Shown here in pieces: positions 19,056 to 27,753 of a DNA stretch of 64,000 nt (position 1 is its first letter; every line of letters starts with the position of its first letter). The stretch is from Noviherbaspirillum soli. Lineage in GTDB: Bacteria; Pseudomonadota; Gammaproteobacteria; Burkholderiales; Burkholderiaceae_D. The stretch is taken from assembly GCF_015352955.1 (NCBI RefSeq), contig NZ_JACYOX010000001.1, positions 186,001 through 250,000 on the forward strand. The letters are read 5' to 3'. Position numbers and translations under genes: made by a program. The notes below the pieces were generated by a model, which was not told where the DNA came from, made no database searches, and was given only the letters and a program-made list of their open reading frames with translations.

Positions 19056-19143
19056 CGAGGGCAAAAGTTGCGGTTGCTTTTGACGTCCGCGCAGCGACAG
19101 TTGCCGTTGCGTTTGAAGTGGCAGTGAAATCCCGTTGAGCGCG

Positions 19144-19246
19144 CCGTGTCAGCGGTGCCCGGAGCGGGAAAAGGTGCGGCGTCTGTCTGAGCGAAACGAA
19201 GTGTAGCGAGTTTAGCCGCGCCCCGCTCCGGGCACCGCTGACACGG
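19144..19246. repeat. Long perfect inverted repeat downstream of DUF1854
   Basis: Arms 19144-19168 and 19222-19246 are perfect reverse complements over 25 bp (CCGTGTCAGCGG... / ...CCGCTGACACGG) around a 53-base loop that itself contains a GC-rich partial stem (TGCGGC / GCCGCG). No gene lies here. It would fold strongly in RNA or as a cruciform and may end the cyanophycin transporter transcript. It looks like one module of a chromosomal repeat element together with the hairpin at 19289-19320. Confidence 0.75.
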
Positions 19247-19288
19247 GCACCCGCGCAGCGGGCGCGATCACCGGGTCGCCTTTTCTTG

Positions 19289-19320
19289 CCTACTTCTTTT
19301 GGCGAAGCAAAAGAAGTAGG
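19289..19320. repeat. Hairpin repeat, 13-bp perfect stem
   Basis: CCTACTTCTTTTG / CAAAAGAAGTAGG with a 6-base loop GCGAAG, in the gene-free stretch 19056-19543. Flanking text (CGCCTTTTCTTG before, GTCGCCCGCCGGGGCGAA after) resembles dispersed palindromic elements found between genes in many proteobacteria. The other bases of this 490-base gap hold the 25-bp palindrome and a REP copy; nothing coding is seen. Confidence 0.7.
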
Positions 19321-19464
19321 TCGCCCGCCGGGGCGAACTCCCGGCTTGTCTCCACGGCAGTGCAGCCGCGTTGCGTCACCTGGCGAAGCACGGGCAGCGC
19401 GGGCGCTTTTGCTTCAGAGGTAAAGCAGCCGGCCACTGCAAAGACTCAGCCTGATCGACCGCTC

Positions 19465-19498
19465 GGCGGAATGCCCCTGTGGGGTATTCCGCCCTACG
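19465..19498. repeat. REP-like palindrome, copy A
   Basis: GGCGGAATGCCCC-tgt-GGGGTATTCCGCC followed by CTACG. Same family as the copies at 42.6-42.8 kb and 46.0 kb (consensus GGTGGAATGCCCC ttc GGGGTATTCCACC). Lies about 45 bases beyond the trxC stop codon. Confidence 0.8.
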
Positions 19499-19543
19499 AC
19501 ATTACGACCCACGACCCACGACCCACGCCGAGCCTCATCCGCT

Positions 19544-19993
19544 TCAGGCAGCGTTCCGCCCCGCATGCCGCCGCACCCAGGCAACAATCCCGCCCGCATC
19601 CATCGCCCCCGCCTGCCGCGCCACCTCGCGGCCATGGTGGAACAACGCCAGTGTCGGGATGCTGCGGATCGCATGGCGCGCCGCCAGCTCCTGCGCTTCC
19701 TCGGTGTTGAGCTTGGCGACCCGGATCGCCGGCTCCAGTTGCTGGGCCGCCTGCGCATAGGCCGGCGCCATCGACCGGCAGGGACCGCACCAGGGCGCCC
19801 AGAAATCCACGAGCACAGGAATGTCGCTGCGGCTGACCTGCTGCGCAAAGGTCTGCGCATTCAATTCCACCGGGTGCCCGTCAAACACGGGCCGGCCGCA
19901 TTTGCCGCAGCTGGGATGCATCTCCAGCCGGGCGGACGGCACCCGGTTCACGGTATTGCAATGGGGACAGACGATATGCAGGGATTCACTCAT
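19544..19993 (-). CDS. trxC: Thioredoxin 2 (zinc-binding thioredoxin)
   Basis: Cytoplasmic dithiol reductase of the TrxC type, 149 residues. An N-terminal zinc-binding domain carries two Cys pairs (CPHC at about 9-12 and CGKC at about 29-32). It is followed by a thioredoxin fold with active site WAPWCGPC and the cis-Pro segment SIPTLALF. TrxC is typically induced by oxidative stress in other proteobacteria; no OxyR site was identified here. Monocistronic, with a REP-like palindrome downstream. Confidence 0.95.
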   Translation of the reverse strand: MSESLHIVCPHCNTVNRVPSARLEMHPSCGKCGRPVFDGHPVELNAQTFAQQVSRSDIPVLVDFWAPWCGPCRSMAPAYAQAAQQLEPAIRVAKLNTEEAQELAARHAIRSIPTLALFHHGREVARQAGAMDAGGIVAWVRRHAGRNAA

Positions 19994-20137
19994 CGCGTGC
20001 TTTCCTCAAGAGGGTTTGGTCCGGATAGGACGGGTGGCGCCGGCGACGGTTCATTGCTGGCGCGGTAAATGCTTGATATTTCACAGACGGCGCAGGCTGC
20101 ATGCCGGCTTCTTTCCCTATCTTGCACCAGGAGGCTT

Positions 20138-20386
20138 ATGTTTCAACCACTGACCACACCCGTGCGGCTGCATCAGAATCCGGGCGACATTCCGCCCGAG
20201 GTGCCCAATGTCCCTTCGCCGCAGCCGGAAATCAATCCCGGCTACGAGCCACAGCCTGAAATGCCGCCACCGGAACAGGATCCGATCAGTCCCGATTCCC
20301 CTTCCGGCCCCGGCGTCGTGCCGCAACCCTCCACGCCGGAAATGCCGCCTATGCCGGACATGCAGGGACGCGCGCGGCTGCACTGA
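20138..20386 (+). CDS. Small proline-rich protein of unknown function
   Basis: 82 residues, about one third Pro, with repeated PxPE/PxMPP patterns (PPEVPNVPSPQPEINPGYEP, PEMPPPEQDP, PSTPEMPPMPDM). No signal peptide, membrane segment or known domain; probably disordered or extended. The ATG at 20138 is preceded by AGGAGGCTT, a near-perfect ribosome site, which decides the start over an upstream in-frame ATG at 20069. A terminator follows directly. Strong translation signals argue that it is real; the role is unknown. Confidence 0.7.
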   Translation: MFQPLTTPVRLHQNPGDIPPEVPNVPSPQPEINPGYEPQPEMPPPEQDPISPDSPSGPGVVPQPSTPEMPPMPDMQGRARLH

Positions 20387-20409
20387 CACCGCGCCGGCAC
20401 GATGCGCAA

Positions 20410-20437
20410 ACCGGCAGCATGCTGCCGGTAATTTTTT
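20410..20437 (+). terminator. Rho-independent terminator after the proline-rich protein
   Basis: Stem ACCGGCAGC / GCTGCCGGT around a tight central AT, followed by AA and six T, 24 bases after the stop codon. Confidence 0.8.
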
Positions 20438-20536
20438 CAATCCACGTTCTTTTGCACTGCGGGATTACAATGGCAGCGCCGCGGCCGCGCGACTTGTTCC
20501 GGCCGCCGTCCGATGCCAACCCAGGATTTTCCCGTA

Positions 20537-21769
20537 ATGCGTTTCTTGCACACTTCAGACTGGCACCTCGGCCAGACCTTGCACAGCTTCGAGCGTTTCC
20601 ATGAACACCAGGCCTTCCTCGACTGGCTGATCGACGCCATCGTCGCCGAACAGGTGGATGCGCTGCTCATTGCCGGCGACATTTACGACAACGCCAATCC
20701 GTCTGCCGCCTCGCAGAAGCAGTTGTATCGCTTCCTGCGCCGCGCGAAGTCGGCCGCGCCGCATCTCAATATCGTTATCATTGCCGGCAACCACGATTCG
20801 GCCGGCCGGCTGGAAGCGCCGGGACCGCTGCTGGAGGAACTCGACGTCAGCCTGGTCGGCAATGTGGTGCGCGACGCCGACGGCAACATCGACTACGGCC
20901 GGCTGGTGGTGCCGCTGAAGGACCGCAGCGGCCAGGCGGCGGCCTGGTGCCTGGCGGTGCCGTTCCTGCGGCCGGGCGACGTGCCCCGCGCGGATGGCGC
21001 GACTGACGCCTATACCGAGGGCATTGCGCTGCTGTACCGGCAGGCGCTGACGCATGCGCTGGCCTGCCGGCAGGCCGGACAGGCCATCATTGCGCTTGGA
21101 CATTGCCACATGACCGGCGGCGCCGCGTCCGAGGACTCGGAGCGGCGCATCGTCATCGGCGGCAGCGAGGCGCTGTCGGCCTCGATGTTCGGGCCGGAGA
21201 TCGCCTATGCGGCGCTGGGCCACCTGCACCTGGCGCAGATGGTCGGCAGGCAGCCGCACCTGCGCTACTGCGGCAGTCCGCTGCCATTGTCGTTTTCCGA
21301 GGTGAACTACAACCACCAGGTGCTGCGGGTCGATCTCGACGGCGAGCGCGCCGGCGAGATCCTGCCGCTGCCGGTGCCGCGCGCGGTGGACCTGCTGCGT
21401 GTTCCGTTGAAGCCGGCCCCGGTGGAAGACGTGCTGGTGGCGCTGCGCGCGCTGCCGCCGGGCGGCGAAGGCGTGCCGCCTTACCTGGAAGTGCGGGTGC
21501 GGCTGGATGCGCCCGAACCCGGCCTGCGGGCCAAGGTGGAAGCGGCGCTGGAAGGCCGCCATGCCCGCCTGGCCCGGATCGACACCAGCCTGCCCGTGCG
21601 CGGCGAGGAAGAAGGCGCCACGCTGTCGCTGGATCAGCTCGACCAGCTGCAGCCGGACGAGATCTTCCGCCGGCTGTACCGGCAGAAGTTCGATGCCGAG
21701 GCGCCACCCGAGCAGCTTGCCGCCTTCACCGAGCTGATGCTCGGCATGGACGAGGAGGCCGGCGCATGA
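20537..21769 (+). CDS. sbcD: Nuclease SbcCD subunit D
   Basis: Mre11-type Mn-dependent nuclease subunit, 410 residues, which with SbcC opens hairpins and trims protein-blocked DNA ends. The phosphodiesterase motifs are in order: MRFLHTSDWHLG (metal ligands D and H), LIAGDIYD, IAGNHD, and the C-terminal GHCHM and GHLHLAQ. The ATG at 20537 starts the standard MRFLHTSDWHLG opening; the frame also has an ATG at 20513 that adds eight unlikely residues. The stop overlaps the sbcC start (ATGA). Confidence 0.95.
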   Translation: MRFLHTSDWHLGQTLHSFERFHEHQAFLDWLIDAIVAEQVDALLIAGDIYDNANPSAASQKQLYRFLRRAKSAAPHLNIVIIAGNHDSAGRLEAPGPLLEELDVSLVGNVVRDADGNIDYGRLVVPLKDRSGQAAAWCLAVPFLRPGDVPRADGATDAYTEGIALLYRQALTHALACRQAGQAIIALGHCHMTGGAASEDSERRIVIGGSEALSASMFGPEIAYAALGHLHLAQMVGRQPHLRYCGSPLPLSFSEVNYNHQVLRVDLDGERAGEILPLPVPRAVDLLRVPLKPAPVEDVLVALRALPPGGEGVPPYLEVRVRLDAPEPGLRAKVEAALEGRHARLARIDTSLPVRGEEEGATLSLDQLDQLQPDEIFRRLYRQKFDAEAPPEQLAAFTELMLGMDEEAGA

Positions 21770-24700
21770 GGATACTGGCCATACGCGGCAGGAACCTGGC
21801 TTCGCTGGCCGGCGAGTTCTGCGTCGATTTCGAAAGCGAGCCGCTGCAGTCGTCCGGCCTGTTCGCCATCAGCGGCCCCACCGGGGCCGGCAAGAGCACC
21901 CTGCTCGATGCGCTGTGCGTGGCGCTGTACGACGCCACCCCGCGCCTGCTGCGCGCCGGCACCCGCGGCATCGCCCTGCCCGACGTGCGCGGCGAAGTGG
22001 TGACGCCCTATGACACCCGCAACCTGCTGCGGCGCGGCGCCGCCGACGGTTATGCAGAAGTGGACTTCATCGGCAATGACGGCCTGGCCTACCGCTCGCG
22101 CTGGAGCGTGCGGCGGGCGCGCTCCAAGGCCAACGGCAGCCTGCAGAAAACCGCGATGACGCTGCTGCGCCTGCCCGGCGAGGAGGCCATCGGCGGCACC
22201 AATTCCGAGGTCAAGGCCGAGATCGCGCGGCGCATCGGGCTGTCGTTCGAGCAGTTCACCCGCGCCGTGCTGCTGGCGCAGAACGAGTTTTCCGCCTTCC
22301 TGAAATCGGACGACAACGAGCGCGGCGAACTGCTGGAAACCCTGACGGGCAATCAGATCTACACCGAGATTTCACGCCGGGCCTACGAGCGGGCCAAGGA
22401 AGAACTGGCGCGCGCCAGGCGGCTCGAAGAACGGCTGGCCGACCAGCGGCCTATGGCGCACGAAGAACGCTCGCGGGTCGACGGCGAACTGGTGGAAGCG
22501 GTCGGCCAGCTGGCCGTCGCCGACGCCGGGCTGGACCGGCTGGCGCGCCAGTTGCGCTGGCGCGAGGAAGCCGACCGGCTGCTGCTGGCCGAACAGCAGG
22601 CGGCGGCCGCACTGGCAGACAGCGTGGCGCGGCGCGATTCGGCGCAGCCGCGCCGGGAACGGCTGCGGCTGGTCGAGTCGGTGCAGCCGGCGCGGCCGCT
22701 GGTGGACGATGGGCGGCGCGTGCTGGCCGACATCGAACGCACCCGGCAGGCGCTGACGCAGCATGAGCAGAGCCTGGAAAAGTCGGTGGCCGCGGGGGCG
22801 GCCGCCCGGCAGCGGCTGGCGGCAGCCAGCGACAGCCTGCATGCGCTGGAACTGGCGCAGTCGGCCGAGGCGGCCAGGCTGGACCAGGCCAAGGCGCTGG
22901 ACGTGCGCATCGCCGACCACCAGCCCGGCCTGGCGGAGGCGGCCCGGCAGGCCAGCCAGGGGCACGAGGCCGTAGCGGCGGCGCGCCAGAAGCAGCATGC
23001 GCGCCAGCAGGAACTGGAACAGGCGGCGCAACGGTTGCGCCAGGCGAAGGAATGGCTGGCCAGTCATGAGCGGCTGGCGCCGCTGGCGGAAGGCTGGCAG
23101 CGTTGGGACACGCTGTTTGCCCAGGCCCAGCAGCAGGCAAGCCAGCATGCGGCAGCACGCGAGGCCGCCGCTGCCGCCGCTGCGCGGCTGGAAAAGGCGC
23201 GGCAGGCGGAACAGGCACAGGCCGAATCGCTTCGCCAGGCCAGCGCCGCCCAGCAGCAGGCGCTGGCGCAGCGCGACGCCGCCGTGCTGCGGCTGCGGGA
23301 ACTGGAACAGCAGGATATCGGCGCCGCACGCGAGAACTTGCAGCGGGAACGGGAACAGCTGGCCGATGCCGAGCGCCTGTGGTCGGCGCTGTGCGAGGCC
23401 GATGCGCGCCAAACGGCGCTGCGCGCCGGCCTGGAACGCCAGACCATTGCGGCGGCCCAGGCCGCGAGCCGGCTGGAACAGGCCGTGCAGGCGCAGCCGG
23501 CGCTGGATGCGCGGCTGGAACAGGCCGAGCATGCGCTCAAGCTGGCCGAGGCGGCCTGCGGCGAGACCGCCGAGCAGCTGCGGTCCAGCCTGGAAGACGG
23601 CGCGCCCTGCCCGGTCTGCGGCGCCGAGGAACATCCCTACCGCGCGGCCGATCCGCGCTTTGACAGCCTGCTGGCCAGCCTGCGCACCGACCTTGCGGCG
23701 CTGCGCCGCGCCGCACAGGAAAACCGCGACAGCCAGGCCGCCGAGCGCGCCCTGCTCGCCGCCGCCCGCCAGCAGGGCCAGTCCGCCGAAGCCGAACTGG
23801 GCGCGCTGGACGCGCCTCAGCGCGAGCGGCGCGCGCTGTGGGCCGCCCATCCGCTGCTGGCGGTCGCGGACGGACTTGCCACGGTGGCGGAGCAGGAACG
23901 CCAGCAGTGGCTGGTCCTGCAGCGCCAGGCCAACCAGCGCCGGCTGCAGGAACTCGACGCGGCCGAGCAGGCGCTGCGCCGCGCGGCGGCGGCGCGCGAC
24001 GCCGCCCAGCAGGCGCTGGACCAGGCCGGCATCCGCCTGGCAAGCGCCACCGAATCCATCACCGCCGGCCGGCTCGAACTGGCGGCCGCCAGCCAGGCCA
24101 GCGCCGCCGCGCAGGAACGGGAGCAGGAACTGGCAGCCCGCTTGCAGGACGGGCTGAACGCGCTGGATGCGCTGCCGCTGGACGACGGATGGCAAGACGC
24201 CTGGCGCGCCGACCCCGCCCGGTTCCACGAGCGCTGCGCGCGTCATGCCCAGTCCTTCCTCGCTGCTACCAAGGTGGCTGGCGAAGGACAGGTCCAGGTG
24301 GCAGCGCTGGAAGTGGACGTCCAGGCGCTGAGCCAGGCGAGCGAAGCCGCCCGCGCCGAGGCAGCTCGCGCCACCCAGGCCTGGAACATGCTGGAACAGG
24401 CCGGCCGTGCGCTGGCGGCGGACCGGGCCGCCTTGTTCGACGGCCGGCCGGTGCGCGAGGTGGAGGCTGCGATGCAGGCCGCGCTGCAGGCGGCGCGCAC
24501 CCGCCAGCAGCAGGAAAACGAGGCCTGCCAGCATGCCGCGCTGGCGGTGGGCCGCTGCACGGAGGCGCTGGACATGGCCCGCGGCCGGCTGGCTGAGCTG
24601 GGCGCGGCCTCCAGCGAGGCGGCAAGCCTGCTGGCCGACTGGCTGGCGCAATATCGGCAACGGCATGGCCAGGCGCTGGAACAGGACGCGCTGCTCGAAT

Positions 24701-25524
24701 TGCTGCAGGCCGATGCCGCCTGGATGCAGGAAGAGCGCAATGCGCTGCAGGCGCTGGACTCGGCCGCCGAGCGCGCCGAGGCGGTGGCGCGGGAGCGCCA
24801 GGCGCAACGGGAAGCGCACCTGGCGGCTGGCGAGGAAATCTGGCGTGTTTCCGAACACGATGCCGCCGTCCTGCGCCTGCTGCTGGAGCAGGCCGGCCAT
24901 GCGCGCGCCGTGCTGCATCAGCGCGCCACCGCCCTGCAGCTGGCGCTGCAGCAGGACGATGCGCGCCGGCGCGGCGCCGCCGAGATGCTGCTGCTGATCG
25001 AGGCCCAGGAAACGGTGCAGCGGCGCTGGGCGCAGTTGAACGAGCTGATCGGCTCGGCCGACGGCAAGAAATTCCGCAACTATGCCCAGCAGTTCACCCT
25101 CGACGTGCTGCTGGGCTATGCCAACCGGCACCTGGCCGAACTGGCGCGGCGCTACCGGCTGGAGCGGGTGCGCGACACGCTGGCGCTGATGGTGGTGGAC
25201 CAGGACATGGGCGAGGAATTGCGCTCGGTGCATTCGCTGTCGGGCGGCGAGTCCTTCCTGGTGTCGCTGGCGCTGGCGCTGGGCCTGGCCTCGCTGTCGT
25301 CGAACCGGGTGCGGGTGGAGTCGCTGTTCATCGACGAAGGCTTCGGCAGCCTGGACGCCGACACGCTGCGGGTGGCCATGGATGCGCTGGACGGCCTGCA
25401 GGCGCTGGGCCGCAAGGTCGGCGTGATCACCCACGTGCAGGAAATGACCGAGCGCATCGCCACCCGCATCCTGGTGCGGCGCAGCGCCGCCGGGAGCAGC
25501 GAACTGGCGATCGCCCAGGGATGA
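21766..25524 (+). CDS. sbcC: Nuclease SbcCD subunit C (SMC-like ATPase)
   Basis: Rad50-type partner of SbcD, 1252 residues. N-terminal Walker A GPTGAGKST (about 39-47); very long Ala/Gln/Glu/Arg-rich coiled coils; a zinc-hook CPVC near residue 614 for dimerisation; and the C-terminal ATPase half with signature LSGGESFLVSLALALGLA near 1157 and Walker B LFIDEGFGSLD. The coiled coils are unusually Gln- and Ala-rich, which also creates a nearly gene-long open frame on the opposite strand. Translationally coupled to sbcD through ATGA. Confidence 0.96.
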   Translation: MRILAIRGRNLASLAGEFCVDFESEPLQSSGLFAISGPTGAGKSTLLDALCVALYDATPRLLRAGTRGIALPDVRGEVVTPYDTRNLLRRGAADGYAEVDFIGNDGLAYRSRWSVRRARSKANGSLQKTAMTLLRLPGEEAIGGTNSEVKAEIARRIGLSFEQFTRAVLLAQNEFSAFLKSDDNERGELLETLTGNQIYTEISRRAYERAKEELARARRLEERLADQRPMAHEERSRVDGELVEAVGQLAVADAGLDRLARQLRWREEADRLLLAEQQAAAALADSVARRDSAQPRRERLRLVESVQPARPLVDDGRRVLADIERTRQALTQHEQSLEKSVAAGAAARQRLAAASDSLHALELAQSAEAARLDQAKALDVRIADHQPGLAEAARQASQGHEAVAAARQKQHARQQELEQAAQRLRQAKEWLASHERLAPLAEGWQRWDTLFAQAQQQASQHAAAREAAAAAAARLEKARQAEQAQAESLRQASAAQQQALAQRDAAVLRLRELEQQDIGAARENLQREREQLADAERLWSALCEADARQTALRAGLERQTIAAAQAASRLEQAVQAQPALDARLEQAEHALKLAEAACGETAEQLRSSLEDGAPCPVCGAEEHPYRAADPRFDSLLASLRTDLAALRRAAQENRDSQAAERALLAAARQQGQSAEAELGALDAPQRERRALWAAHPLLAVADGLATVAEQERQQWLVLQRQANQRRLQELDAAEQALRRAAAARDAAQQALDQAGIRLASATESITAGRLELAAASQASAAAQEREQELAARLQDGLNALDALPLDDGWQDAWRADPARFHERCARHAQSFLAATKVAGEGQVQVAALEVDVQALSQASEAARAEAARATQAWNMLEQAGRALAADRAALFDGRPVREVEAAMQAALQAARTRQQQENEACQHAALAVGRCTEALDMARGRLAELGAASSEAASLLADWLAQYRQRHGQALEQDALLELLQADAAWMQEERNALQALDSAAERAEAVARERQAQREAHLAAGEEIWRVSEHDAAVLRLLLEQAGHARAVLHQRATALQLALQQDDARRRGAAEMLLLIEAQETVQRRWAQLNELIGSADGKKFRNYAQQFTLDVLLGYANRHLAELARRYRLERVRDTLALMVVDQDMGEELRSVHSLSGGESFLVSLALALGLASLSSNRVRVESLFIDEGFGSLDADTLRVAMDALDGLQALGRKVGVITHVQEMTERIATRILVRRSAAGSSELAIAQG

Positions 25525-25611
25525 CAACCGGCGTAGCAGGACTGAGGGAAGGTTTTTCAACGGGCATTCAAACGGGTATTTCAACAACCATACAAGCAAA
25601 AGGAGACCGCC

Positions 25612-26517
25612 ATGCAATATGAAACCCTGCTCTATGAGGTCAGCGAGCACATCCTGACCCTGACGCTGAACCGGCCCGACCGGCTCAACGCCTTCACCGG
25701 CACCATGATGGAAGAGCTGATCGCCGCCTTCGACCGGGCCGACGCCGACGACGAGGTGCGCGCCATCATCGTTACCGGCGCCGGGCGCGGCTTCTGCGCC
25801 GGCGCGGATTTGTCCCAGGGCGCCAAGACCTTCGATTTCGCGGCCCGCGCCGACCGCCCCGACAAGCAGGGCACGCCGACCCGGCCGGACGGCGGCATCG
25901 ACTACAGCCATGAGTCGGTGCGCGACGGCGGCGGCCGGGTGTCGCTGCGCATCTTTGAATGCATGAAGCCGGTGATTGCCGCTATCAACGGTCCGGCGGT
26001 GGGCGTAGGCGCGACCATGCTGCTGCCCATGGACATCCGCATCGCCTCCAGCGACGCGCGCTTCGGCTTTGTCTTTGCCCGCCGCGGCATCACGCCGGAG
26101 GCGTGTTCCAGCTGGTTCCTGCCGCGCGTGGTCGGCATCAGCCAGGCGCTGGAATGGACCATGACCGGGCGGGTGTTCCCGGCCCAGGAAGCACTGGAAG
26201 GCGGGCTGGTGCGCAAGGTCGTCGCGCCGGACGAACTGCTGGAGACGGCGCGGGCGCTTGCCAGGGAAATCGCCGAAAATGCGGCGCCGGTGTCAGTGGC
26301 GCTGGCGCGGCAGATGATGTGGCGCATGCTGGGCGCGGACCATCCGATGGAGGCGCACAAGGTGGACAGCCGCGCCATCTACGCCCGCGGCCGCAGCGCC
26401 GACGCCAGGGAGGGCATCAATGCCTTCCTGGAGAAGCGGCCGGCGGCGTTTTCCGAGTCCGTGGCTAAGGACATGCCGGACTTCGTGCCCTGGTGGCAGC
26501 CAAGGCCGTACGAGTAA
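25612..26517 (+). CDS. Crotonase-family enoyl-CoA hydratase/isomerase
   Basis: 301-residue enzyme of the crotonase superfamily, acting on acyl-CoA thioesters in the cytoplasm. It shows the LNRPDRLNAF opening, the oxyanion-hole residues in GRGFCAGADL and GPAVGVGATM, and the catalytic-side FVFARRGITPEACSSWFLPR stretch, where a Glu (PEA) sits at the position used by hydratases. A ribosome site AAGGAGA precedes the ATG. The insertion around residues 80-110 and the PEACSS motif fit the subgroup annotated simply as crotonase/enoyl-CoA hydratase family; exact substrate unknown. Confidence 0.9.
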   Translation: MQYETLLYEVSEHILTLTLNRPDRLNAFTGTMMEELIAAFDRADADDEVRAIIVTGAGRGFCAGADLSQGAKTFDFAARADRPDKQGTPTRPDGGIDYSHESVRDGGGRVSLRIFECMKPVIAAINGPAVGVGATMLLPMDIRIASSDARFGFVFARRGITPEACSSWFLPRVVGISQALEWTMTGRVFPAQEALEGGLVRKVVAPDELLETARALAREIAENAAPVSVALARQMMWRMLGADHPMEAHKVDSRAIYARGRSADAREGINAFLEKRPAAFSESVAKDMPDFVPWWQPRPYE

Positions 26518-26995
26518 GCACGTCCGGTTTTCAGTTATCCCTGCAGCCCTTCCTGCTTCCATAGCGTCGATGAGCAGCGGCAGGCTGTCCCGCAGCCCGC
26601 CGCAAGCGCCTGGCGGAATGACCGCCCGTGGCCACGCCCCGTGCAGCCGGTGGTTTTTGACACGCCTGCCACTTTTCCCAAGTGGCTTAATTTTCGTATT
26701 AATTCCAAAAACTATTAAATATTAATTTAATGTTTTTATCTTAAGTTACTTGTGGTTTCAATGTTGTGTTCTATAATCGGTTTCAGCATCCAAGTTATTG
26801 CGGATTTGAAATCTTTTAAAATAATTCCGCATTTTCTATCCGGAAAGTCCAGTGTCAAAAAAGCCGGATTTCCATGATGCTGCGGAATCGTCCTTCTTTT
26901 GCTTCCGCGCTTTTTCATTACCTGCCAGCGTTTTCCGTAATGCGTTTCCTGACTTTTCGGTCATGGAAATTCCTAATTCATTTGGGAGAAATTAA
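26518..26995. other. Gene-free region, AT-rich in its second half
   Basis: From about 26690 to 26990 the DNA is strikingly AT-rich compared with its neighbours. A plus-strand promoter candidate TTGTGG (26750-26755), 16-base spacer, TATAAT (26772-26777) could drive the secreted-protein gene with a leader of about 210 bases. A 60-codon minus-strand frame (26736-26918) has no support. GGGAGAAATTA just before 26996 supplies the ribosome site for the next gene. Confidence 0.4.
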
Positions 26996-27739
26996 ATGTC
27001 TTTATTAAAGAAGCTCGTCCTGTCGGGAATCGTCGCGGCTGCTCCGTTTATGCCGCTTGCTTCCTTCGCCCAAACGGTTGCAACGACCTGCTCCGGCGCG
27101 CCTCCTATCATGGCCCCGCTGGAGGCGAAGATCAGGCATGAAGAGGCGGTAAGGGTAGGCAGCGAAATCATCAACAAGGTGATTTATGCGCTGAATACGA
27201 TCGTCATGCTGGAAAATAATCCGGTGGAATTCGAGCGGCATCTCAAGTTCGTCCTGGATTTGCAGGAAAATCCACAGGCGCCGCAGTTTTATATTGAAAC
27301 AATCCCGCCAGCCGGCATTTTCGACGAAGCCGCGTTCAGAACGGTATGGACAAATAATGCCCTTCGTTACAAATATCGGAAGCGCGATGTGACAAATTGG
27401 ATCGTTGAATCCTACTCGGACATTAATTGCCAGCGAACGATTACATTGCACGGTCTCGGCCATACCTACGGTGTTTTCGCCGATACGCTTCCCGACGGTA
27501 CGGCTGTTCCCATCGGCTTTCACAAATCAAAGACCTTCCTGGATTTCGACCGCATCCAGGTCGTGATCGTAGAGACCAGTCCGAACGTCTTCAAATCCAG
27601 GAAAGTGATCCAGTACACCGAGTCCTCATTCCCGCTGCCGCATGATGCGGCGAACGGCTTGCTGACATCGCCGCCGGAGCGCGACCCGTTGAACCCAAAT
27701 GCGCCCGCCGCGCTACCTCTGGATTTGACCTCGCGTTAA
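26996..27739 (+). CDS. Secreted protein of unknown function
   Basis: 247 residues with a clear Sec signal peptide (MSLLKKLVLSGIVAAAPFMP LASFAQ, probably cut after AQ in two steps of reading: basic start, hydrophobic core, ASFAQ). The mature protein has only two Cys (one near the new N-terminus, one in INCQRTITLHGLGH), which could form a disulfide. It ends in a Pro-rich tail. HGLGHTYG and several aromatic strands suggest a compact periplasmic or extracellular domain, but I recognise no family. Codon and base use are AT-richer than flanking genes, hinting at transfer. Ends 14 bases before the convergent RES toxin gene. Confidence 0.7.
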   Translation: MSLLKKLVLSGIVAAAPFMPLASFAQTVATTCSGAPPIMAPLEAKIRHEEAVRVGSEIINKVIYALNTIVMLENNPVEFERHLKFVLDLQENPQAPQFYIETIPPAGIFDEAAFRTVWTNNALRYKYRKRDVTNWIVESYSDINCQRTITLHGLGHTYGVFADTLPDGTAVPIGFHKSKTFLDFDRIQVVIVETSPNVFKSRKVIQYTESSFPLPHDAANGLLTSPPERDPLNPNAPAALPLDLTSR

Positions 27740-27753
27740 TGCACCTACGTCCG

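Noticed and set aside
22372-25911. A 1179-codon minus-strand frame opposite sbcC
   Set aside because: It is produced by the Ala/Gln-rich coiled-coil codons of sbcC, has no family motif and runs beyond sbcC into the crotonase gene.
26736-26918. A 60-codon minus-strand frame in the AT-rich gap
   Set aside because: No ribosome site or family similarity; it covers the candidate promoter of the secreted-protein gene.
26931-26951. TTTTCCGTAATGCGTTTCCTG resembles the sbcD start region near 20526
   Set aside because: About 20 bases with mismatches and no shared structure or function; likely coincidence.
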